Part shown: piece by piece, positions 11,997 to 23,053 of the stretch
Layout of the letters: each line of letters starts with the position of its first letter
Numbering within the stretch: the first letter of the stretch is position 1
Assembly: GCF_030272615.1 (NCBI RefSeq)
Contig: NC_081406.1
Span: 481,342,900-481,406,899 of the forward strand
Direction: 5' to 3'
Length of the DNA: 64,000 nt
Source of the DNA: Cryptomeria japonica
Lineage: Eukaryota; Streptophyta; Pinopsida; Cupressales; Cupressaceae
The notes under the pieces: model-generated
Seen by the model: the letters and a program-made list of their open reading frames with translations, nothing else
Databases searched by the model: none
Told to the model about the DNA's origin: nothing
Program-made: the position numbers and the translations under genes

Positions 11997-13155
11997 TGTT
12001 ACTACTTATCAAGTTGCCATTAGTTTTTATATTCAAAGTCATACTATATATTCTAGTCGATTAGCACTACCGAATCATGCAGTCGGTATAAACAGAGAAG
12101 TTGGTATGCACAGTCTAGTCGGTTACAGAAGAAAGCAGTCATAGAACACAGTATACACTGAAGCTGTCTACCGAGTATCTTTTTGAGACTACCGAGCAAT
12201 AAAGTTAACACACCAAGTTGATATTCATCAAGTGAAACGTGTTACCAGATACATTGAACCTGGACATGCATATGAAAATGTGTTACAAGATCGAGGCACA
12301 TCTAACCGTTATTACATTGGAAATTGCACTAGAAGATTGTGTGTGATTACAAGGACAATCTAACCAATGAAATATTTTGTTTAGTTATTCATTCGAGGAA
12401 TCTTGTTTGTAAGATCGAAGCAATGAATTGGATCACCGTTTTAAGAGATCTATTTATACAGCATGAATTAAGAGCAAGGTGTGTGCATAAATGTATGAAG
12501 GAAGACTATTACAGAGACACAGAGGTCACTGAGAAGGTTTTCAGAGAACAGTCGAAGAACAGAGTAAACAAAAGGGTTTACCGAGTTACTATATGGGTTA
12601 CCGAGGTATGCTATAAGCAAGGTAATCTTATTTTGAGCACATAGAATCTGCTATAACATTTCATATGTAAAGTTGCAGATGTTTGTAATGATTTTATTGT
12701 AATATTGTGAAGTTGAAAGAGAAACCTTTAACAGGGTAAAAGACTCTAACCAAGTCTATAAATTGTAAAGCCTCTAACCAGGTACAACATTCAGAATAAT
12801 GTTGTGAAATCCTTTGGCAAGGTAGATCTAACAGATCTTGTTACTCCTAATAGGGTAAGCTATCAGAAATAGCTAAATGTAGCTCTAACCGAGCATCTTT
12901 ATTATTGCAGTAGTGAAGTTGTGGGTGCCATCCCCACCACATTTTTTCTCTCTAACCAAGAGTTTCTGCGTAACAAAAATATATGTGTTATGGAGTGAAT
13001 CATGTATGATTGTTATCTATTTGTTTTAACTTTATTTTATGTTACTGCACTATTCTGTTTATGCATAACAATAAAGTTATTATTAAAGAAAAGTTTTGGA
13101 GTACTGATTCACCCCTCCCCTCTCAGTACATTAGCTTTCCATATTTGGCCTAACA
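11997..13155 (+). repeat. 3' LTR of element A
   Basis: 1159 bp, TGTTAC...CCTAACA, collinear with the 5' LTR without indels. After its last base the sequence changes at once to minus-strand zinc-knuckle codons of copy A2. Confidence 0.92.
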
Positions 13156-14105
13156 CTATGTCCATATCTATTGCAGTTTTTACAAAAACCTTTGAATTTT
13201 GCCTTCTGATAATTGTTAATAGACTTTGTCCTACATTGATTAGATGTGTGACCATATTTATTGCAATTGTAACAATAACCATTGGACTTAGTGACATTCG
13301 GTTGCTTACCTTTTCTGATTTGACACATGTTGGCATTATGATCTTGATTTCCACAGTAGTTGCAAATAGGCTTCTTTCTTTTGATGTTCTTCTTGATTCC
13401 ATCTTGCTTTGATGATTATCCTCTCTCGGTAGTATGGATTCCCTTCTCGGTAGAGTCTTTTCCTTTGTAATCGAGTCCTGCATCTTTGTTGGGTCATCTT
13501 GTATTCAGTTTCTCATCCAACATCTATGATGCTTCATAACTCTTCTTCAGTGTTTCTTTGGATTTCTTCTTTGTTTCAAGTTCATTGGTCAACCTTGATA
13601 CTTCAAGTTTCAATGCTTGATTCTCATCATCTTTCAAATTTGCTTCATGATGTGCATAACCTAGTTGATCTGACAGGTTTTGTTGAATTCCAGTCATCCT
13701 TGTGATTTCATCATCCTTATCAGATACTAAGACTTCAAGTTGTTGTTTCTCTCTTTCTAGATCTCTTACTTTATCCTCGGTTGTCCTCAATGCATCAAGA
13801 TTTTTAGTCATCTGTGTGCTGAAATGTTCATGTTCTCTTTTCATTGCTTTTAGTTGATCAACCAGTTCTTTGTTCTTTTCTTTCAATACTCCAATCATTT
13901 CTTCAGTCTCTTCAGATATACTGTTCTTAGATGATGTCTCAATTTGTTCCACTAACTCTTGAGAGTCTTGCAAATCATCACATAATCTTCTTCTCACTTT
14001 CAGAGATTTTTGCATTTGCCTTTGCATGTCTGCAATCACTTGATTAGCATGATCCAGCTCTTCTTGCAGATACACAATCCTCCAAGATTGTTTATAGCCT
14101 TCCAT
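13156..14105 (-). pseudogene. Gag-like gene of A2, 5' part
   Basis: Minus-strand homologue of 6410-7360, starting at the conserved ATG at 14105. The coiled-coil part is open down to 13524; then stops and a frame change follow. Two knuckles (CYNCNKYGHTSNQC and CKNCNRYGHS...) are readable between 13328 and 13156. It breaks at the edge of element A in the middle of the third readable knuckle and resumes at 5188. Joined, the two parts give one collinear gene with a 2-base overlap. Confidence 0.8.
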
Positions 14106-14153
14106 TGATAAGATCTTTATCTTTAGGCAGTTAAACCCTTTTCCAAGATTGAA

Positions 14154-14165
14154 GCTCTGATACCA
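14154..14165 (-). other. Primer binding site of A2
   Basis: Minus-strand TGGTATCAGAGC, a perfect initiator-Met tRNA primer site, two bases inside the LTR end at 14168. Confidence 0.85.
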
Positions 14166-14167
14166 AT

Positions 14168-14692
14168 TGTTAGACCCAATATGGAAAGCTAATGTACTGA
14201 GAGGGGAGGGGTGAATCAGTACTTTAAAACTTTTCTTCAACAATAACTTTACTGTTATGCATAAACCGAATAGTGCAGTAACATAATATAAAGCTAAAAC
14301 AAATGGATTACAAACATACATGATTCACTCCATAACACATATATTTTGGTTATGCAGAAACTCTTGGTTACAGAGAAAAACTATGGTGAGGATGGTACCC
14401 ACAACTTCACTACTGCAATAATAAAGGTTGCTCAGTTAGAGCTACATGTTTATCTATTTCTGATAGCTTACCCTGTTAGGAGTATCAAGATCTGTTAGAT
14501 CTACCTTTCTAAAGGATTTTAAAACACTTAAACTAAATGCTGCACCTGGTTAGAGGCTTTACAATTTATAGACTTGATTAGAGTCTTTTACCCTGTTAAA
14601 GGTTTCCCTTACAACAAAAATATTACAATAAAATAATTACAAATATCTACAACAAAAATATTACAATAAAATAATTACAAATATTACAATAA
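14168..14692 (-). repeat. Truncated 5' LTR of A2
   Basis: On the minus strand this is the 3' half of the family A LTR, ending CTAACA at 14168. Homology stops near 14692, where ORF2 sequence of another copy begins. About 635 bp of the LTR, including its TATA region, are missing. Confidence 0.8.
14611..14686. repeat. 38-bp tandem duplication at the LTR break
   Basis: A 38-bp AT-rich unit starting ACAACAAAAATATTACAATA occurs at 14611 and 14649, followed by a partial third copy. It sits exactly at the deletion junction, which suggests slippage or end-joining repair. Confidence 0.8.
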
Positions 14693-15737
14693 AGGTGCTT
14701 GAGACGTCTGTTCTTGAGTAGTACCTTCTCTTGCTATAGACTTGTGATCTTCAGTGCCTTTATCCGTATCCTGAGGTGTTTCGGTTGAGACAGGTTGATT
14801 GATCGATGGATAAGGCTGAACTTGTTCCAAGACTGATTCACTGGATACAAGTTTTGCATATGCATTGCCTTCTATCATTTCCTATTCTGGTGCCTCTGTA
14901 TCCATGATATCTTCATCTATTTGAATGGTGTCAGCAGGATCTTGCTCGATAACATCAGGATCTTGCTTGGTGACATCAACTATTTCCACTTCAGCTTGCT
15001 CACCGACATCCTTGTTTCTAAAAATTTCCTGCCACTTTTCTTTTGTCTCATTTTCCACTTCAATATACAGCCCATTCATCAGTTTCAAGGCTTTTTGTTT
15101 GACGAAGAACTTTGTGTGGTAGGTTGTCAGATGTTCTTTTATTTCAGCTACTGACATGTCAGGAAAGAGATGTACCAAACTTCTTTCTCTGATCTGTTTC
15201 TCCGAGTCCAGGGCATATTGCCACCTATTATCAATATGTGCATATAATTCCTTTGGGAGAGAATTAGAGACTTCTAATGGGACCAATCAAAATTTTAGAA
15301 GTGTGCAGATGACAACTTCTTCAATTTGTCTCTTTTCATCTACATTTCTGGTTTCATACTTAACATACCTGAATCCTCCAAATCCACCATATTCTTTTTG
15401 ATTAGCACATAAATTTTCAACACTATGTACATTTACCTTCTTGCTCTTGACAATCTGAAATTTGCTTGCATCCTCAGATTTAGTGTCACTAGACTCTTTT
15501 GCCAAAATGAGTCTCCGAGTAGATTTCTTGTAAGTCTTTGTTACCTTAAGAATAGTAACACTCTTTGTTTTCTTACTCAGTGAAGCTGTAGATGCTCTAG
15601 AGTTAGGTCGCTTTGCTGGAGGAGTCGATGAGGCCTTTGATGTGTCCTATTTATTTCTTTTCAACACTTTTCCCTTAGGCAATTCGGTGCTCAGTGTTAT
15701 AGCTGCCTCTTGGGCTTCAGATTCCTCTTCGGTAATG
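14693..15737 (-). pseudogene. Fragment of ORF2 from a third family A copy (A3)
   Basis: A minus-strand match to 1985-3017 of A2, covering ORF2 from the basic region (EESEAQEAA at the right end) through the acidic linker (MIEGNAYAKLVSSE). Open pieces are 15287-15505, 14882-15286 and 14684-14878. It ends on both sides without LTRs: on the left fused to LTR sequence at 14692, on the right running into unrelated DNA at 15738. Confidence 0.75.
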
Positions 15738-15969
15738 TAAACAAATAAAAATAGAACAAAAACCTACCTGAATCTGCCATGGTGAACAAAACTCTGGTGG
15801 AGATCCAACAAGTCTGCAAGGTAGGCGAGGGAAAATGGAGGAGAAAAGAGGAGGCACACACAAAGGAGAAATCACAAACAAGAATGAAGAAATAAACTCC
15901 AAAAAATTAATAAATAACCCCTAATTTAGCAATTAATGCGGCCATTAACTACCAGTTTATGTAGTGCAT

Positions 15970-16235
15970 ATCAGAGTTTAAAGTCCGACATGTAGGACTC
16001 AAACCCTTGCAAGTCGGACTTTAAAGTCCGACATGTAACTTTTGACCGAACGACCTGCAGATTAGACTTTAAAGTCCGAACTGTAGGGGAGGGATTACCT
16101 GCAGGTCGGACTTTAAAGTCTGATCTATAGGTATAAAACCAAACCTTTGCACATCAAACTTTAAAGTCAGATGTGCAATTACCTTTAAAAAGAAGGAACC
16201 TTGCAGGTCGGACTTTAAAGTCCAACCTGCAGGAA
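15970..16235. repeat. Array of six palindromes centred on CTTTAAAG
   Basis: Six units with centres near 15979, 16023, 16071, 16115, 16163 and 16217 are spaced 43-54 bp apart. The best unit, GTCGGACTTTAAAGTCCGAC (16013-16032), is a perfect 20-bp palindrome. Others extend the arms with TGCAGG/CCTGCA. No coding sequence overlaps it. Confidence 0.85.
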
Positions 16236-19200
16236 AAACTGCAAATCTAAAGAACTCAGAAAACAATAAAAACAAAAAGCAAAAAAGCTAAATGAGCTAA
16301 CTGACGGAGTCGATCAAGCTCTCCTGGAGGTTGTAAGGTATGAAATAGACCAGTTTCGTAGGATTGTCTCATGATTTTGGTTGCACTGAAATAGTGGACA
16401 ACAACCCCTTAGATCGAAGCATGAACGGAAAATACATACACCACAATAGTGCCACGAATGAAAAAAAAACCCTCGATTCTACTCATTCAAAATATGATAG
16501 AATTATACACTAGAGAAATGAATTTGAATTATATTTTATTTGACTTGATTAGCTATCTTCTACCACAAAACTATTTGCATATAAATCCTTCAAGAACCCG
16601 CATAATACTTGACACTAAATTCTTTTCATTACTTTATAAATGACTTTACAACTTGCTCATCTTCACCTAAAATCTGCTACATGGGACCTATGATTCTGAC
16701 TTAGCAAGACTCAGTATATAAGTAAAAAATAGGCCCCCATCTCTTGGTCTTGAATTCTATTTTATAGAAAATGAGGGATTAAACAAGCTACGGGCCAAAG
16801 GAGACACCTGTCCTTCAAAAGTGATCGGTTACCCATGATTCTGTTACAAAAATATTCCTTACAATTTCCCAAAATCTATCCATATTAGCGTTCATGATGA
16901 GGTAGAACCAAAATTTCTAACTGCATTTTGGTAGAAACAAAAACTCCTTGAGCCATGCCATTATCACCCTTGATGCCTCCAGATGGACCATGAGATGCGT
17001 CGTTTTATCCTACAGAGAAGTTCCCTTCATAGAAGGGTAACTAGAGCCTGACAAGAAGTAAAGTCATCCTCAAACTAGAGGAAGAACTCCACACTTCATG
17101 CCCTAACTCAATGAAAGTGGAAAAAATATCTCACAGAGGAACATAATAAGAGGGGAAAGGGTCGCAACCTCCATGTCATTGCAAAGCTGACTGGTTACCA
17201 CCCCCAACCCAACCTTGTCCTGCTCCTATTCCTTTATGGGACCCTTCCTAAAACCCCATGCCAACTACTGGTTGGGGAGAAGAAAACGATGTGTCACGAG
17301 GGGCTCCTTCATATGAGAAATGAATTTCAAGCCTCCACTAACTATCCTCCCCACTTTCAAGGCTCCATTGACTATAAGCATACTCACTCAAAAAAGGGGA
17401 CTTCCATCCGGTATCAAAAAGTTCACAGTAACTCCTTGCACAATATTGCTCAAACATCATCCTTATCTCTAATGAAACCTCTTCAAAAAATAATGAGGTC
17501 TTTGTTCTCTTCGACCCACTGAACCACCACCTTGCTTTATCAAAAATCACTTCATTTGGCAGTGTTGATTCATGTGAAAAATCATCGTTCTGATGCTTTC
17601 TACTCATCCCGCCAACTATGGACTAAAGGAGTCATGTCTATCAAATCCTGGACATCGTCACATTTAAGCTCTCAATCCATTTCCTTCTATCAAGGCTCGC
17701 CTTACATGAATAATTTTTTCTGATCTTATTGTTCCTTGACTAAATAATTTCCACTTCAGAATCCTTTTTTAGACATTGAGTCATTACCTTTTGAATTCTT
17801 CTCGGAGATAGTTCCTTGATTTTACCTTACTGTGTGAATCCTTGACAACATGCATCCTTTGATCTTGTTGACAAGTCCTTGATTATTTCATTGCCAACTC
17901 AAAAATCATCCCAATCCTTTTATGCCTTTGAAACTTTGACTTCTCGTTGTCGTGGCAATGAAATTTGCTGAGATGACATCTTTGGAACAATCAACTTTGC
18001 TTGCTAATTCGACTCAACTCAACAAACAACCTTTAGAATGGGTCTTCTGAAAATTAGTTGACATCCATACGTCTCAACTTGTCTTCATTCATCCCACGTC
18101 AACAATCTTACATTCTGTCTGCCTTATTTTCCCACACGGGTGATAAGCAAACGACTTCGATCACCCTTTTGAAATACGTTCTAAATTTCCACCATAGATT
18201 TTATCCATCCTAATGTATCACGTGATCACCATCAGTCAACCTAACATTGACCTTCCAATGTGGCAGGTGGATTTGTCAAAAGCCTAACTAAGCATCGCCA
18301 AGTCACCTTCAAACTCAACTTTGTCAGCGACCCCATTGTCAGACTTTTCGGTCTGCCTGGGACACGTGGCATCGTCTCTTGATGCCACAATCCTTAACTT
18401 CCTTGCATCTTCCTTCACATGACTATGAGGATGATTGGATCTGTTCACCCTTTATCTGCCAACCATAATGACTGCCTAACATTTGCCGCTAACCCTCGGG
18501 CACCTTTTGTATTCAGATTAAAACATTGCTATTTATTTTTTTCATGTGCAGAATTATGCACCTTTAGTAGCTCGGGCTTTAATTGAAAGTGATCGATAAC
18601 CACAAAGTTAAGGTTATTGCTTTGGTTAAATTGCCGGTTAAAATGGACACGCGACAAGATCTCGTGATGTCGCGGAGCAGTGACAGTTAACATCTTTTGA
18701 TTAGGGCGTTGCGAGGAACCGTAATCGCTAGAAATATAAATCGCCAAGCTTATGAGAAAGGGGACTCAACCATAGGAAATAAAATGCAGACTTAGGACAA
18801 TATAACTTTAAACCTAGAGGATAAATGGCCCTGCCAATGAGCTTAGACCCTTCGGACTTAAGTGAAAAAGGTAATGAAGAAATATAAGATGTCTAAGGTT
18901 TTTTTAACAATGAGACTCAACTGGATGACATAAACCCTAAACCCTAAGCTCGAAAAATACCATACATAGAGCCAAATAAAATCCAAATGACCAATATTTC
19001 TCCTTAGGCATGAAATTTTTTTGCTAGGTCATTTCCAGGACTATCACATCTTATAGTTCAAAGAGAAAAGAAAATTGTCATCATATAGTTCAAAGGGAAA
19101 CATAATCTTCATTGAAAGAAAAATATTTTATTAAGAAAAATAATTTAAGAGAATTAGTAAATAAATATTAATAAAAATGACTAAAAAATACCTTTTAAAT

Positions 19201-20783
19201 CATATGCTCCCCTTAGTGGGCAGTAATTAGAGGATCTGTCTAGGAAAAAGGGCACAAAAAAGGTTGTGTACCCACACTAATAATTCACATTAAATATAGA
19301 GTTGAAACTAAAACTACATATATTACACTTAGATCCCATTTGGAAGTGGGTGTATTGGTATTATGATGAACGAAGGAGGTTTGCAATACACGAGTTTTCA
19401 AGTGTGAGGTTGAAGAGTTTTCAAGTATTAAATTTTATTACACTACATATTTAACAGATTATTCACTCAAGTGAATCACATAGTTAAAATTAAAGGTGAA
19501 TCACAAAAATAGATATGAGATAAAATAAATACATTGTATACTTAAAAGAATCTTGAATGAAATGCTTGACTTCAAGTGAGACGATAAGCCAAATTCAAAG
19601 GTGAAACTCAAGCCTATTATTTTGTAAATATATAAAAATATACTCTTCAATGATGACGACTTTGATGCACATTTATCAGAGAAATGTAATCGTCAATGAG
19701 TGAATTACAACATAGTCGGTCTTGATTAGTCTAAGTCTAACCAGAGAAGTGTATATACCCTATATACATAGACGTATATCCTAAATGGATAGAAGAATAA
19801 TTATCTCACATGGAATGATTTTTATTCTAGATGGATAGATGTCTATCCCATATGTAGAAGTGTCTCTGAATATATAAATGAACAACTACTTAATACATTT
19901 GGTTAGAATTATAACAAGGAAAATGAAAATTATGAAGTTTTTTGGACTACAACTTGAGGCATGTTACAAAATACTATTAGCCTAGATTGCCTAACCTTGA
20001 ACCCATTGAAATCTATGTATAGTGTAGTCCCTCAACAATAGTACCAAAAACTGATAAGATTTTTTTGAACCTCATACTTGAATAGATAATAATATTTGTT
20101 AACCTAAGTTGTGTCCAAAGTTTGTATGCAAAATGGTAGTTTAGAGTCCTTCCCTAAGAGTCTTTTACTTTGTTTGAAAAGAAATGGACATACACAATAA
20201 TCAACTCAACTATATTTAAAGAATCAACTAAGAATTGAAATACTCATGTTAAATTCAAAAGATCAATTATAAAATGAAAATGCTTATGTTGGATTCAGAA
20301 GAATAACGCCATAAAAAAAGGTTAAAAAATAAACTTCTAACAATTCAAATCCTACTCGAAGATAAAATCACAATTAACAGTTCTTGTTTTGATATTTTCT
20401 TGAAGAACAAATAACAAATGAAACAATTTAAAATTTTAACTCTTTTATTTTTTATATTTTTCTTACAAAATTTAAAAAATAAAATTTCACATACAAACAT
20501 GATAATAGCTAACACAACACACCTACAAATAACAACAACAATATTTATTTTAATATATTCTTACAATACACATTAAATACTTACCTATAGTAATACAATA
20601 TCTTCTTCTCCAATTGAATGGACAACTCTCTAAAGATTGGAATGTCTTTTAAATCATCACATTCAACTCAAAATATTGCATGGATTAAAAAATAAAAATT
20701 TATTCTTCGTGATCTCATATAATCACATGTGCCATACAATTCTCTTATGAAAGCAAAATGTATTGTCTTAAAGTAAAAGAGGG
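16236..20783. other. No recognisable gene or element
   Basis: AT-rich unique-looking DNA. Short open frames at 17289-17522, 17532-17723 and 18529-18747 show no family features. A two-unit telomere-like string at 18942-18956 is too short to matter. Confidence 0.6.
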
Positions 20784-20788
20784 TAATA
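20784..20788. repeat. Target site duplication of element B, left
   Basis: TAATA directly before the LTR start, identical to 27334-27338. Confidence 0.9.
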
Positions 20789-21591
20789 TGTTGGCATATG
20801 CACACTCCAATGAGACATTGTATGTGATTGAAGGTTTTGTCATTGATGGCAACCTTGCAATCCTATGGCACCGACAAGACATTATACCGGCAAAGCGTCA
20901 CACCGACAAGATAGTGCACCGGCATCAACAGATCACAGTCTACACCGGCACCGGCACAGAAGAAAGAAAGTATACCGACACTGAGGCCGACAGGATTTTT
21001 GTTATACAATATTTTGTTTATTATTGTAAGCTGACTTGGCAAATTGTAAAATGACTCTTATATATAAAGGAGATCATTGTAGACATTTGTAATGATGATG
21101 TAGGAGCATAAAAGAAAATATTAGGTAGACCTAATGTGCGAAATATAGGTCAAGGGGTATATGTAAAGAACAGAGCAGAAACCAGTACTGAATCTGGCAT
21201 TGAAGATGCTATTGTAAAGCAGTACAAGTTATTGGATTAGTATAATCCTTATTTGTAAGTCAGTGTGACTTCCCATTGAGCAGTGAGCTCTAGGTAGTTG
21301 GCCTTCCTGCATGTGCAGGCCCCTAATGTAAGTAATATTCTCTTATTGGCCAGTGAGTGAATATTGTGGGTCACAAATCCCACCGAGGTTTTTCCCACAC
21401 CGGGTTTCCTCATTAACATCTTGTGTTATGTGGTACTTTTCATGTGGATATTCTTGATTCTGTTTATTGCATTATTTCTTGCATACCTGTACATTGTTAT
21501 ATTATGTTCTGCATGTTTTAACTTAAGAAATTCTTATTACCAGATAGATACTGATTCACCCCCCCTCTTAGTATCTGTGGGACCCCTAACA
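20789..21591 (+). repeat. 5' LTR of element B
   Basis: 803 bp. Contains the module GAGCAGTGAGCTCTAGG with GCAGGCCCC at 21278-21323, also present in the Copia LTRs at 54263-54308 and 59766-59812. Ends ACTGATTCACCCCCCCTCTTAG... CCTAACA. Confidence 0.92.
21060..21068 (+). promoter_or_regulatory. Probable TATA box of the family B LTR
   Basis: ATATATAAA, repeated in the 3' LTR near 26800-26808. Transcription start would lie some 30 bases downstream by analogy with other LTRs. Confidence 0.5.
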
Positions 21592-21593
21592 AT

Positions 21594-21605
21594 TGGTATC
21601 AGAGC
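21594..21605 (+). other. Primer binding site of element B
   Basis: TGGTATCAGAGC, two bases after the LTR end, is a perfect match to the initiator-Met tRNA primer site used by plant Copia elements. Confidence 0.9.
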
Positions 21606-21662
21606 TTGGTCCTCTATTTTCAGAAGCCTAACAGCTTGAGGAAGATCTTGACACCAGTAAAG

Positions 21663-22752
21663 ATGGAAAATCTGATGAAGCAACTTGAAGGAGCTCTTAC
21701 AGACTATGATGTAGAAAAATTGAAAAATATCAAATTAGAAGATGATTTAAGGGTAGCTCAGGATATCATTCACGCACTTCAAGAAAATTTTACTGTTGCA
21801 AGAAATAAGAGAAGAGAACTTTGTGAAAAACTGCAAAATTAGAATGATCAAATGTAGGATATGACTATGAGATTTTGCAAAGAGATTGAGGATAGGAAGA
21901 CGAATGAAGAAGAATTGACCAGAAGACTAAGTGATGCAACAAATGAGAACACAAGACTTAGCTATGAAAATGACATGTTGAAGACAAATCTGATGCATAC
22001 TCAGAATGACTCAAATGAACTGATGAGACAAAAAGAAATCTTGGAAAGAGAACTGGAAACTGCAAATCAACACAAACAAAAATTCAAGAAAAGCTTAGAG
22101 GAACTTGGTACCTTGTTGAAGAATCAAAAACCTAAAGGTGACACTTCTGGAATTGGCTTTGAAGTCGGTGAAAGCTCTAGTACTGCAAATACTCAGGATC
22201 ACAGCAAACCGGTAAGACAACCTAATGCTTATAAATTTAATGGAAAATGTTTTAACTGTAATAAGTATGGTCATAGAGCAAATGAATGTAGATCTAGGAA
22301 TTATTAGAATATCAACACACTCACCAGTCAATGTTCAAAATACAACAAAGTTGGTCACAACTCTGAAAACTATAGAATGAATGTAAGATGTTAATTTTGT
22401 GGAAGATTTGGACATTTATCAAATCAATGCAGAACACAAACTGGCATAGGTTATAGGAAAGCTATTCAGAAGAATAATGTAACTTGTTATGCATGTAACA
22501 AGATTGGGCATATTGCTAAATTTTGTAGAAGGAACACCGGTAGACAACAAAAGTGCTAGCTTGAAAGGTAAAGAAAAAGTTGAAGAGGTTAAACAAGAAT
22601 TCTCAAAATAATGGATTAGGAAAGCTGATCTAAATATTGGGAATACTTCTCCACCGATAGAACCAACCAATGCTTCACTGGTAGGACAAAGTGATACTTC
22701 ACCAGAAGGACAAAGCAGTGCTCCACTGGTAGGAAGTTCTTCATCTAATTGA
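21663..22752 (+). pseudogene. Gag-like coiled-coil and zinc-knuckle protein (family B)
   Basis: From the ATG at 21663 (MENLMKQLEG) one frame continues to about 22555, with stops at 21840, 21855, 22305 and 22393. The first ~150 codons form a heptad-rich coiled coil. Knuckles follow: CFNCNKYGHRANEC (22246-22287), a degenerate one near 22330, one whose second codon is a stop near 22390, and CYACNKIGHIAKFC (22489-22530). After 22550 the sequence continues in another frame with short repeats of the type LVGQSDTSPEGQ to a stop near 22752. Layout and order match the family A gag-like gene, though sequence identity is low outside the knuckles. Confidence 0.75.
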
Positions 22753-23053
22753 AGAAAATTTCCTTGAGGTTTTGGCAATCTAATGACACGTGCTAATTAT
22801 TCCCTCGGTTAGAGATAAGAAGTTGAAAAATTACTTATTACCAGCAGACAATGTTAAGTGAATACTTAACCGGCATGCAATTAATGTGGTAGATGGTGAA
22901 AAGACACTATAAAGTTAAGGTTTTGGCTCCATTTCATTTCACCGAGATTTCAAATTTTCAGAGAGCGTGAAGACTCCGAGCTAAGGCATTTCGAACAAGA
23001 AGCAAGCACACTCCAAGAAATCATCCATCCAAGGTAGTAAAAGATATTTAATC

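Larger units (their letters stand above)
5189..13155 (+). mobile_element. Full-length non-autonomous LTR retrotransposon, family A
   Basis: The element is bounded by two 1159-bp LTRs (TGTTAC...CCTAACA), with a tRNA-iMet-type primer site just inside the left LTR and a polypurine tract just outside the right one. Its 5.65 kb interior encodes a coiled-coil/zinc-knuckle gag-like protein and the ORF2 protein. I found no protease (DSG/DTG), integrase, reverse transcriptase or RNase H motif in any frame, so it must have needed enzymes from another element. The LTRs differ at roughly 45-50 sites, mostly transitions and without indels, so the insertion is not recent. It lies inside the gag of an inverted relative. 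Flanks read GTACT on the left and CTATG on the right, so there is no clean 5-bp target duplication. Confidence 0.88.

Noticed and set aside
13109-13483. 124-codon minus-strand open frame next to element A
   Set aside because: It is a shifted-frame shadow of the A2 zinc-knuckle coding sequence, whose true frame is visible at 13131-13328.
15970-16235. CRISPR-like regular repeat array
   Set aside because: Units are diverged palindromes in eukaryotic DNA, spacers are not unique-length inserts, and there are no cas genes.
18942-18956. Plant telomere repeat (AAACCCT)
   Set aside because: Only about two units; too short for an interstitial telomere block.
20758-21054. 98-codon open frame at the left end of element B
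   Set aside because: It spans the target duplication and LTR edge and is not preserved in the 3' LTR.
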